DNA of 12,919 nucleotides, taken from assembly GCA_947302945.1 (NCBI GenBank), contig CAMYWZ010000008.1, positions 1 to 12,919 on the forward strand, given 5' to 3'. The position numbers were made by a program, and so were the translations under genes. Source of the DNA: an uncultured Bacillota bacterium (GTDB lineage Bacteria > Bacillota > Clostridia > Peptostreptococcales > Anaerovoracaceae). Shown piece after piece: positions 1-7,500 of this stretch. The stretch's first letter is position 1; every line of letters begins with the position of its first letter. A model generated the notes under the pieces. It saw only the letters and a program-made list of their open reading frames with translations, ran no database searches and was not told the origin of the DNA.

Positions 1-18
1 CACCCCTCCAAGACCATA

Positions 19-1056
19 GTGAAGATGGTCCAGGCAGCGGAGCAAAACGGCATATGGCCGAAAGTTATGCTTCTCTGCGGCAAAGAGACCTTCCTTGCGG
101 ACTGGGCAAAGGGCTATATCAGAGACAAGGTCGTTTCCCCGGCCGCGTCTGTTTTAGACTGCTCGGTCTTCTCTGAAAGCGGCCTCGACCCTTACGAGAT
201 CATCGCGGCCTGCGAGACCGTCCCCATGATGTCCGAAAGAAAGCTCGTCATCGTTGAAAACTGCGACATTTTCACAGCCCAGTCCCCCAAAGACATGAAC
301 GCCGAAGGCGCCGCCGAGCTTGCTGCCTACATCCCGCAGCTTCCGGACACCACCCTTCTGCTGTTTACGAGCGGCAAGCCCAACAAGACCAAAGCCATCT
401 ACAAAGCCGTTGAAAAATACGGCATCATATACGATTTTACACCTCTTGATGACGCAACGCTCTCCGGCTGGATGGCCAAGCGCCTCCGCGCCGCAGGCAA
501 AGCCGCAAGCCCCAGGGACCTCATCACCTTCGCCAAAAGCTGCGGCTACGGCGACAGCGAGCGCAGCTACACCCTCCACAACCTCGAAAACGACCTTAAG
601 AAAGCCTTCGCAGGCACCGACAAAGCAGTCCTGTCCCTGGACGATCTCATGGAAAGCGCAGCCGGCCAGGCCGAGACCAACGCCTTCAGGCTTCTCGACA
701 GCGCTTTTTCCGGCAGGAAAAACGAGGCCTTCAGCATACTCAACGCCACGATAGACATGCAGCAGCCGTCGAAGGAACAGGGCACCATACTCAGCTTCCT
801 CGGCCTTCTCTGCTCCCAGCTGGAGATCATGACTGAAGCCAGGGAGCGCCTCGACGAAGGCCAGAGCATGTTCCAGGTGCAGACCGAGATGGGCACCAAC
901 GAATACAGGCTCAGAAAAGCCCTTTCCGCCTGCGGCAGAAAGACCACGGCACAGCTTAAGGAGAGCCTCTTTAAGGCCTATCAGACAGAAAAAGACATCA
1001 AAGGCGGCGCCATGGAGATCCGCCTGTCACTTGAACTTTTCATAGCGGAGCTTTGA
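19..1056 (+). CDS. holA: DNA polymerase III delta subunit (clamp loader), 5' end uncertain
   Basis: Delta subunit of the DNA polymerase III clamp loader, which opens the beta sliding clamp ring so that it can be placed on primed DNA. Its 345 residues match the usual family length of about 340. Family landmarks are the N-terminal MLLCGKETFLADWA (residues 17-30), PMMSERKLVIVEN (69-81), the LPDTTLLLF strand (108-116), and a C-terminal helical domain with AFRLLDSAFSGRKNEAFSIL (222-241) ending LSLELFIAEL. The start is unsure: GTG at 19 and ATG at 25 both lack a Shine-Dalgarno sequence, and the frame stays open to base 1, so the true start may lie just outside the window. The distance from the start to the GKET motif is close to that in Bacillus YqeN, so little can be missing. 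rlmN follows after 3 bases, so the two are probably co-transcribed. Confidence 0.9.
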   Translation: MKMVQAAEQNGIWPKVMLLCGKETFLADWAKGYIRDKVVSPAASVLDCSVFSESGLDPYEIIAACETVPMMSERKLVIVENCDIFTAQSPKDMNAEGAAELAAYIPQLPDTTLLLFTSGKPNKTKAIYKAVEKYGIIYDFTPLDDATLSGWMAKRLRAAGKAASPRDLITFAKSCGYGDSERSYTLHNLENDLKKAFAGTDKAVLSLDDLMESAAGQAETNAFRLLDSAFSGRKNEAFSILNATIDMQQPSKEQGTILSFLGLLCSQLEIMTEARERLDEGQSMFQVQTEMGTNEYRLRKALSACGRKTTAQLKESLFKAYQTEKDIKGGAMEIRLSLELFIAEL

Positions 1057-1059
1057 CCC

Positions 1060-2106
1060 ATGGACTTCAGGCAGCTGACAAGAGAACAAAGTCGCGAAGC
1101 TCTTACCGCCCTCGGCGAAAAGCCCTTCCGCGAAAAGCAGATCTTCAGATGGATATGCCGCGGCGCCGAAAGCTTTTCGGAGATGACGGACCTTCCCGCT
1201 GCCCTCCGCGAAAAGCTCAGCGCCGAATACAGCTTCGGCAAAGCGAAAGTCCTGCTCACCCAGCGCTCCGCCGACGGCACCATGAAATTCCTCCTCTCCT
1301 TCCCCGACGGCGAAAAGGCAGAGGCAGTTTTCATGAAGTACAGTTACGGCAACAGCCTTTGCATCTCCACTCAGATAGGCTGCAACATGCGCTGCGCCTT
1401 CTGCGCCTCGGGCCTTAGCGGAAAGCGCCGCGATCTTCTCTCCTGGGAGATGCTGGACGAATACATCGAGTGCTCCAAAGCCGCAGGAGAGCCCATAAAC
1501 CACGTCGTCCTCATGGGCATGGGAGAGCCCTTCGACAACTACGAAAACGTCGCGGGCTTCCTGCGCCTGATCCACGACCCCGAAGGCATAAACTTAAGCT
1601 TCAGGAACATCACCGTCTCCACCTGCGGGCTGATCCCCGGCATAGTGCGCTTCGGAGACGAATTCCCGCAGGTAAATCTCGCAGTCTCGCTCCACGCCTC
1701 GGACCAGAAGGCAAGAGCCGCCCTGATGCCTGCCGCAAAAGCCTATACGCTCGAAAAACTCATCCCGGTCTGCGCCGCCCACGCGGAAAAGACCGGGCGC
1801 AGAGTCACTTTCGAGTACGCCCTCATAAACGGAAAGAACGATTCCCAGGAGAATGCCCGCGCCCTGGCATCGCTCCTTAAGGGCATCAACTGCCACGTAA
1901 ACCTCATCCCCTTAAACCCCGTAAAAGAGACCGGCCTTGATACGGTGAGCCGTCCCGCCGCCCACGCCTTTGCGGAAAAACTGGAAGCGCTCGGCATCCC
2001 CTGCACCGTAAGAAGAAGCTTAGGCGCAGATATAGACGCAGCCTGCGGCCAGCTCCGAAAAAAACACGAAGAAGGCGCTTTGGACGAAAATGATGCTGGC
2101 AAATGA
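1060..2106 (+). CDS. rlmN: Dual-specificity 23S rRNA (A2503-C2)/tRNA methyltransferase RlmN
   Basis: Radical-SAM methyltransferase that adds a methyl group to C2 of adenosine 2503 in 23S rRNA, and in some bacteria A37 of certain tRNAs. The 4Fe-4S cluster motif CNMRCAFC gives Cys108, Cys112 and Cys115. Cys101, seven residues before the first cluster cysteine, and Cys329 in GADIDAACGQL correspond to the two mechanistic cysteines (C118 and C355) of the E. coli enzyme. This favours RlmN over unrelated radical-SAM proteins. MGMGEP (152-157) is the SAM-binding glycine-rich motif, and NLAVSLHA (206-213) and NLIPLNP (281-287) are also family signatures. The length of 348 residues is normal. ATG at 1060 lies 3 bases after the holA stop, with an AGCGGAG-type site inside the end of holA. 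Cfr, the C8-methylating resistance paralogue, is an alternative, but the housekeeping context argues against it. Confidence 0.95.
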   Translation: MDFRQLTREQSREALTALGEKPFREKQIFRWICRGAESFSEMTDLPAALREKLSAEYSFGKAKVLLTQRSADGTMKFLLSFPDGEKAEAVFMKYSYGNSLCISTQIGCNMRCAFCASGLSGKRRDLLSWEMLDEYIECSKAAGEPINHVVLMGMGEPFDNYENVAGFLRLIHDPEGINLSFRNITVSTCGLIPGIVRFGDEFPQVNLAVSLHASDQKARAALMPAAKAYTLEKLIPVCAAHAEKTGRRVTFEYALINGKNDSQENARALASLLKGINCHVNLIPLNPVKETGLDTVSRPAAHAFAEKLEALGIPCTVRRSLGADIDAACGQLRKKHEEGALDENDAGK

Positions 2107-2125
2107 GGCGCCAATCAAGTATAAT
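2096..2125 (+). promoter_or_regulatory. Putative sigma-A promoter for the small P-loop ATPase gene
   Basis: A perfect TATAAT -10 hexamer lies at 2120-2125. Eighteen bases upstream, CTGGCA at 2096-2101 matches four of six positions of the -35 consensus TTGACA. Transcription would begin near 2132 and leave a leader of about 41 bases carrying the AGGAGG site. The -35 part lies inside the end of rlmN. This is a sequence match only, and read-through from rlmN is also possible because no terminator precedes it. Confidence 0.5.
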
Positions 2126-2158
2126 AAAAGCAGGTCTAAGACAGATCAATAAAAAAGC

Positions 2159-2175
2159 AGGAGGACAAAGTCTTG
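2159..2175 (+). promoter_or_regulatory. Consensus ribosome binding site that fixes a TTG start
   Basis: A full AGGAGG lies at 2159-2164, eight bases before TTG at 2173. No ATG or GTG in the same frame near this position has comparable spacing. It supports TTG initiation for the ATPase, so that the Walker A motif falls at residues 7-14. Confidence 0.75.
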
Positions 2176-2592
2176 GTCAAATTACTCATAGGGCACAAAG
2201 GAAGCGGCAAGACTAAGAAAATGTTAGATATGGCCAATTCCAGCCTGGATACTGTCAACGGCAGCATCGTTTTCATCAATAAAAACTCCCGCCTGATGTA
2301 CGATCTCAAATACCAGATCCGCGTCGTCTGCATGGAAGATTACGAACAGATCGTGAATGTGGACGAATACATCGGTTTTTTATACGGCATAATCAGCCAG
2401 GATCACGACATAGAACTGATCTTCATAGACAGCATACTCAAGCACGCGGACATCAAATTCGAAAACATAGAGGACTTCCTGGCCAGGGTGTCCCAGATCT
2501 CGGACAAGTTCGGCATGGACTTCATCGTAAGTCTTTCCGCCACCAGAGAAGAGCTCGGCCCCTATCTGGACAAATACCAGATACTCAACTGA
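2173..2592 (+). CDS. Small P-loop ATPase-like protein of unknown function
   Basis: A 139-residue soluble protein with a Walker A motif, GHKGSGKT, at residues 7-14, directly after the first beta strand (VKLLI). A hydrophobic strand ending in acid, ELIFID (81-86), is the likely Walker B. A third strand, DFIVSLSATREEL (116-128), sits where a sensor strand would follow. There is no signal peptide, membrane segment or DNA-binding motif. As far as I recall, similar short proteins in clostridial genomes are often labelled PilT or ATP-binding protein, but nothing here links it to pili: it lacks the PilT His box, Asp box and N-terminal PAS-like domain. It starts with TTG behind a perfect AGGAGG, has its own promoter-like sequence, and ends at a strong hairpin terminator. 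By eye it is more AT-rich than holA and rlmN. Nucleotide binding is a fair inference; its partner and substrate are unknown. Confidence 0.8.
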   Translation: MVKLLIGHKGSGKTKKMLDMANSSLDTVNGSIVFINKNSRLMYDLKYQIRVVCMEDYEQIVNVDEYIGFLYGIISQDHDIELIFIDSILKHADIKFENIEDFLARVSQISDKFGMDFIVSLSATREELGPYLDKYQILN

Positions 2593-2614
2593 GAAAGCCG
2601 CAAATAAAAAAGAC

Positions 2615-2646
2615 CGGAGCAGAAAACAATGTTCTGCTCCGTTTTT
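2615..2646. terminator. Bidirectional intrinsic terminator between convergent genes
   Basis: A perfect 10-bp stem, CGGAGCAGAA at 2615-2624 paired with TTCTGCTCCG at 2632-2641, encloses a 7-base loop. On the plus strand it is followed by TTTTTATT, which ends the ATPase transcript. On the minus strand it is followed by GTCTTTTTTATTT (complement of about 2602-2614), which would end cvpA. Its position between two convergent stop codons (2592 and 2657) fits both roles. Confidence 0.88.
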
Positions 2647-2656
2647 ATTGCATGTT

Positions 2657-3463
2657 TTACGCTCCGGGAACGAATTTGAGGAGCACCGGGAGCACGTAGC
2701 TTCCCTGTATCTGCTCCGAGTATTTGATCGTAAGTCCGAACCTGACGCAGAGATACGCAAACAGGTAGATGACTACCGCGGCAATTGCAAAGCTTAAGAT
2801 GGCGCCTCCGAGGGCGTTCACCTGCTTTACGCCTTTGGTCTTCTTCAGTTTTTCGTCTATGACGGACTCCAGAACTTTGAGAAGCGCGGTGAGCAGTATA
2901 TACAGAATGATGATCAGAAGCGCCCTTACTATAGGCTGCAGGTACGCTTTTCCGGCCGCCTCCACTGCGCTTTCAGCCGCTTCTTTGGCTCCGGATTCGT
3001 TCATGCTGCCCTCTTTCTGCGTAGCCATGTAGTTCCTGAGGACATCCTGGGCGCTCTTGAGCGCTTTTTCCGTAGGCCCCCTGAGATGCTCTTCGTCGAA
3101 TCCGAATTCCTTCGCGATCTTGAGTATCTCCTCAGGAATACCGGAAGCAAAGAAATCGTCCGAGATCTTAAGGTCAAGGAATTCGTTGATCTTGCTTTCC
3201 GTAGTATTTGAAAGCACGGAGCCGAGATTGCTGAGCAGCCTGGGTTCCGTTACGAGCTTTTCTAGTTTATCCGCCACCATGGGATAAACGATGTTTGAGA
3301 CCGGCTTTACAAGTATGCCGGAAAGCCATACCGCACCTATTATCGCAGCGACCGTGATCACCAGAGCGATGACGGTCTTGAAAAGGCCTCTGATCGCACC
3401 GGCGATGATGCTGGCGATAAGAGCGACTGCTATGACTATATCGATGATCAAACCTACAGACAT
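2657..3463 (-). CDS. CvpA family membrane protein
   Basis: Integral membrane protein of the CvpA (colicin V production) family. Its biochemical role is poorly defined; in other bacteria, members are linked to envelope integrity. Four hydrophobic segments are visible at about residues 4-24, 29-50, 178-198 and 217-243. Family traits include the short IRGLFKT turn between segments 1 and 2 and the VNALGGAILSF entry to segment 4. At 268 residues it is longer than the usual 160-180. The extra length is a hydrophilic, helix-rich section (about 60-175) between segments 2 and 3 with many Lys and Glu. ATG at 3463 is preceded by AGGAGG at 7-8 bases, which makes the start secure. It is a single-gene unit, with its own extended -10 promoter upstream and the shared terminator downstream. 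The family call rests on topology and these short motifs. Confidence 0.75.
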   Translation of the reverse strand: MSVGLIIDIVIAVALIASIIAGAIRGLFKTVIALVITVAAIIGAVWLSGILVKPVSNIVYPMVADKLEKLVTEPRLLSNLGSVLSNTTESKINEFLDLKISDDFFASGIPEEILKIAKEFGFDEEHLRGPTEKALKSAQDVLRNYMATQKEGSMNESGAKEAAESAVEAAGKAYLQPIVRALLIIILYILLTALLKVLESVIDEKLKKTKGVKQVNALGGAILSFAIAAVVIYLFAYLCVRFGLTIKYSEQIQGSYVLPVLLKFVPGA

Positions 3464-3486
3464 TGTTGCTTCCTCCTGTCAGATAT

Positions 3487-3495
3487 AGTATAACA
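3487..3495 (-). promoter_or_regulatory. Extended -10 promoter of cvpA
   Basis: On the minus strand the sequence reads TGTTATACT, a TGn extension followed by a -10 hexamer with five of six consensus bases. No good -35 is seen 17 bases upstream, as is typical of extended -10 promoters. Transcription would begin near 3480, giving a leader of about 17 bases with the AGGAGG site before the ATG at 3463. Confidence 0.5.
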
Positions 3496-3511
3496 CAAAT
3501 CCGTCCGGATA

Positions 3512-3520
3512 TGGTAGAAT
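3512..3520 (+). promoter_or_regulatory. Extended -10 promoter abutting the methyltransferase start
   Basis: The sequence TGGTAGAAT is a TGn extension plus TAGAAT, five of six consensus bases. Only six bases separate the hexamer from the ATG at 3527. A start site about seven bases downstream of the -10 would therefore fall on or next to the A of the start codon, giving a leaderless message. No Shine-Dalgarno sequence lies upstream, which agrees with this reading. Confidence 0.45.
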
Positions 3521-3526
3521 AATCAT

Positions 3527-4417
3527 ATGGATATCATCAACAAACTTGAGACCGCCCTCGAGGCGGCGAAAAACGAATACAAGGCCATGAAAAAAGGGTC
3601 TGAGGACTTCGTCCCCGGCAGCATAACGCTTTCCGACAACGCGGAGTTCCTTGCGGCGCACAGCCTCACAAAGGGCAGAAAGATAGACTTCATCTACATA
3701 GACCCGCCCTTCTTTTCCGGCACCGAATACAAGGCAAGGATAGCCAAAGACGGTAAAGTGGACACCCCTCTTGCCTACAGCGACAAATGGGACGACCTTT
3801 CGGGCTTTGCCGAAAACATGGCTCTGCGCCTGATGCTCGCAAAAGACGTCATGTCCGACAGCGGCCTTATCGCGGTGCACCTGGATCCGAGAGCCTCGCA
3901 CTACATCAGAGTCATCATGGATGAGATCTTCGGAAGCTCCCGCTTCGTGAACGAACTGGTCTGGAGCTACAAATCCGGCGGCGCCAGCACCCGTACCTTC
4001 GCAAGAAAGCACGACACCATCCTTCTCTACTCCAAAACAGCGAAGTACTTCTTCAACCCCACAAGGGAAAGATCCTACAACCGGGGCGGAAAACCCTACA
4101 GATTCAAGGGCGTTGAGGAGTTCTGCGATGAGGACGGCCGCTGGTACACCATGGTCAACCGCAAGGACGTCCTGAGCGTGGACATGGTCGGAAGGACCTC
4201 GTCGGAGCGCACCGGCTACGCCACCCAGAAGCCCGAAAAACTGCTGGAGATACTCATCACTTCCTGCTGCCCCGAAGGCGGCCTCTGCGCGGACTTCTTC
4301 TGCGGAAGCGGAAGCCTCGGCGCCGCAGCTAAAAAGCTTGGCAGGGACTACGTCCTCTGCGACAGCTCTCCCCTCGCCGTCGAGATCGCGCAAAAGCGCC
4401 TGGGCGCGGAACTTTAA
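3527..4417 (+). CDS. Beta-class site-specific DNA methyltransferase (probably N6-adenine)
   Basis: SAM-dependent DNA methyltransferase that modifies an exocyclic amino group. The motif order is that of the beta class: catalytic motif IV, IYIDPPFFSGTEY (56-68, DPPF at 59-62), comes first. A variable region with FVNELVWSY (140-148), KHDTILLYSK (161-170) and a probable target-recognition segment (about 175-225) follows. Then comes the conserved TQKPEKLLE (233-241) and last motif I, DFFCGSGS (256-263), for SAM. DPPF in place of SPP favours adenine over N4-cytosine. At 296 residues it is compact, far shorter than a type III Mod subunit. No restriction endonuclease, specificity subunit or helicase is encoded beside it, so it looks solitary. 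It stands alone between an extended -10 promoter and a terminator. ATG at 3527 has no ribosome binding site; the next in-frame ATG (3587) is no better. The target sequence cannot be predicted. Confidence 0.87.
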   Translation: MDIINKLETALEAAKNEYKAMKKGSEDFVPGSITLSDNAEFLAAHSLTKGRKIDFIYIDPPFFSGTEYKARIAKDGKVDTPLAYSDKWDDLSGFAENMALRLMLAKDVMSDSGLIAVHLDPRASHYIRVIMDEIFGSSRFVNELVWSYKSGGASTRTFARKHDTILLYSKTAKYFFNPTRERSYNRGGKPYRFKGVEEFCDEDGRWYTMVNRKDVLSVDMVGRTSSERTGYATQKPEKLLEILITSCCPEGGLCADFFCGSGSLGAAAKKLGRDYVLCDSSPLAVEIAQKRLGAEL

Positions 4418-4439
4418 GATCAGTTCTTTTAAAACAAAA

Positions 4440-4477
4440 CATCCCGGTCCGTAAAGGCCGGGATGATTTTTGTGTTT
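4440..4477. terminator. Bidirectional intrinsic terminator after the methyltransferase and PBP genes
   Basis: CATCCCGG at 4440-4447 pairs with CCGGGATG at 4458-4465. The stem can extend inward by two G-C pairs past one bulged T. On the plus strand ATTTTTGTGTTTTT follows and would end the methyltransferase transcript. On the minus strand TTTTGTTTT (complement of 4431-4439) follows and would end the PBP transcript. It lies between the convergent stops at 4417 and 4505. Confidence 0.85.
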
Positions 4478-4504
4478 TTCGATACGGGCTGCAAGGCGCT
4501 GCTG

Positions 4505-7500
4505 CTAAGGATTCTGCGCCTGAGGATCCTCGCCGCCGGTGCTGTTGGTGTTGTTGGTGTTATTGGTGTTATTGGTGTAGTTCGTGTTATTGGTGTTGTT
4601 CGTGTTGTTCGTATCGTTCGTGTTGCCCGTATTGTTGGTGTTGTTTGTGTTGTTCGTATCGTTCGTATTTCCTGTGTTATTGGTGTTGTTTGTGTTGTTC
4701 GTATCGTTCGTATTACCCGTGTTGTTGGTGTTGTTTGTATTGTTGGTATCGTTCGTATTGCCTGTGTTATTGGTGTTGTTCGTGTTGTTGGTCGTGTTGC
4801 CTGTATTATTGGTATTATTCGTATTGTTTGTATTATTCGTGTTATTGGTGTTGTTCGTGTTATTGGTCGTGTTGCCGCTGCCGCTGCCGCTGCCTCCGCC
4901 GTTCGGATTGTTAGGATCGTTCGGATCGTCGTCATCATCGTCATCGTCATCCTCATCCTCATCGGGGACCAGGCCTTCGGTGTACAGCATGGATTCGCTG
5001 TTGACCAGAGGCGAAACCGGATAGATGGTCGGATCGGGGTTATGCAGCGGGCAGTAGAATCCCGGAACATCACTGTAACAGTCGTCTACCAGAACTCGGA
5101 TCTGGTTCCTGTAACCGAAATCCCAGCTGTCGATGGAGGGATAAAGCTCCATGGAAGCTACCATCTCCTCCCAGGAGATCCCTCCGGGACGCTGGATGGC
5201 GTGCTTGATCGCTGTCTTCTTGCATAAGGGTGTGGCGAGGTACGCGCTTTCAGCACAGACCTTGACGTCCTGCCTTGCATCGCTGCCGGCTCCGGGCTGG
5301 GTGCCGCTGATGAATATCTCGGGCCTTATTTCATCCGGCGGAGTATCATCCGTAGGAAGCATTCCTGTCTTCTTATCCACGTTTACCGCTACGAAGCTGC
5401 CCTTGAGCTGGAAGGATCCTCTTTCATCGAGAGCGCCGACACGCTCCATGACAGCCTGCCAGAGCACGCATGCCATTTCGCTGCTTGAGCCTATGCGCAC
5501 GTTCGAATCGCAGCCTATCCAGGTAGCCGCGGCGTACTTGGGCGTGACTCCGCAGAACCAGATGTCGAACTGGCTCGAAGTGGTACCGGTCTTGCCTGCC
5601 GCAGGCTGAGTGGAGATCCTGGCTCTGGTGCCGCCGCCGCTTTCAACGTTGGTGCGGAGTATATCGAGCATCAGGGAAGCTACGCTCTCATCGTATACTT
5701 TGGTGGACTTGGGCTGCGTCTCGAGGACGGCATCGCCTCTCCTGTTGACTACCTTAGTGTAGCAGGTAGTCTCTACGTGTACACCGTAGTTGCCGAAGGT
5801 GGAATAAGCCGAGGCCATCTCCAGCGGAGATACGCCGTTCGAAAGCCCGCCCAGCGCCAGGGCTGCCGGGTTGATATCGTTGACGTTGCCTGTCTTGACT
5901 ATGGTCGTGATGCCCATGTTTTCAAGATTGGCTATTATGTCCATGGGATCCAGCTGCCTGTAAAGGTTGACCGCGCAGGAGTTTACCGAACGCTCGACAG
6001 CGTCGCGAAGGTATGTTATGCCGTAGTAACGCAGGTAAACGTTCTCCGGCCAGAACCATCCGCCTGCAACTCCGGGAGCCTCATCGAGAGGATAGGCTGC
6101 CGTGAAGATCGGGCCGGTACCGGCAAGAGCATTGTTGTAACCCTTTTGAAGCGCGGTGGAATAAACCGACAGCGGCTTGATCGAAGATCCTGTCTGACGC
6201 GTGGACGTAGCCCTGTTGTACAGAAGCGATCCGCTTATGCCTCTGCCGCCTATCATGCCGCGCAGATAGCCGGTCTGGTTCTCGACTATTACGGTGGCGG
6301 ACTGAGGCTGGATGATCGGGTCTTTCCACTCGACCATTTCGCCTATGAGCGTGAGCGTTCCGTTGTCGTTCTTTACGAATGCGTTAGGATAGTCCTTGAA
6401 GAAGTCCGGGGAGATCCAAAGGTCTCCGTTGTCGTCCTTGTTCTTGTAGCGGGCAGGTATCTTCCAGTAGCTGTTGCTGATCGTATACAGAGTGTTGTCA
6501 GCCAGATAGAACATATCCTTGATATATACGGTTATATCATGTCCTGAAGTCGAAGTGGTATTGAAGATGTTGACCCTGTTTCCCTTGAAGATCTCGAGGG
6601 CGCCGTTGTCCTTCCACTCATACTCTCCGGGCCTGATTATGAATCCGCCGTTCGCGTCCTTGTTGGCTCCCAGATTGTACAGCATTATCTTGTCGCCGTC
6701 GTTGTTGAGGATATCCGCTTCCCTGTTGGTCGTAAGCTTTTCGAACTTTATTCCCGGGAAATCCGCATAAACAGTATCCAGTATGTACTGAACGTCCGGA
6801 TCGATGGTGGAATAGATCTCAAGACCGCCGGAATAGAGCATATCATAAGCTTCCGAATACGTAAGGCCGAGTTCTTTCTGAAGATCTGATCTGACTGTAC
6901 TGACAACATAGTCCGAGAAATATGTTGTGGTCGACTTTGTTTCGATGTTGACGCCGGGCTTGAGGTAAGGCCTTATGGTCTCTGTCTTGGCAACATTGTA
7001 GGTCTCGTCGTCTATGAGGCCCTGGTCATGCATTTGCTTGAGCACGAGCCACATGCGGCCTTCGCCTGAATCGTTGTAATATATGGTCCAGGCGGAATCG
7101 CTGGAGATGATGTCATAAGCCGAGGCATCCACTATGGATGCTGTGGATACCCTCTTCAGAGGCGAGAACCTGTTCGGGTTCTGCGGAAGCGACGCCAGCA
7201 TGGCGCATTCCACTACCGTAAGATCTTTTATGTCTTTATCGAAATACGACTTGGCCGCCGCGGCGACTCCGTTGGTATTATATCCCAGATAGACCGTGTT
7301 GAGGTAGGCCTCAAGTATCTGCTCTTTGGACAAGGCGTGTTCTATTAAGACGGTATAATAAGCCTCCCTGATCTTTCGGGACATAGTCCGTTCTTCCTTT
7401 TCGCTTGCGAGGAAGAGGTTTCGGGCAAGCTGCTGGGTAATTGTGCTGGTACCGGAGATCTTGGTCTTAAAGCCGGATTTGGCACTGTTCCAGATGGCGC

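Noticed and set aside
154..947. Minus-strand open frames opposite holA
   Set aside because: The plus strand encodes a clear HolA. The antisense frames come from GC-rich third positions and show no family traits.
2173..2592. Calling the small ATPase PilT (twitching motility)
   Set aside because: It is far too short, lacks the PilT motifs beyond Walker A, and no pilus genes are nearby.
3527..4417. Type III restriction-modification Mod subunit
   Set aside because: The protein is only 296 residues and no Res helicase-nuclease gene is adjacent; a solitary methyltransferase fits better.
4580..4759. Regular 45-bp repeats considered as a CRISPR-like array
   Set aside because: The units are directly tandem with no spacers, lie in frame within a coding region and encode a constant peptide.
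4463..5227. Long plus-strand open frames opposite the PBP tail, rich in Val/Ile/Leu and looking like membrane proteins
   Set aside because: They are the reverse complement of the Asn/Thr repeats, where a triplet period keeps several frames open. They lack sensible starts and the known PBP reading frame explains the region.
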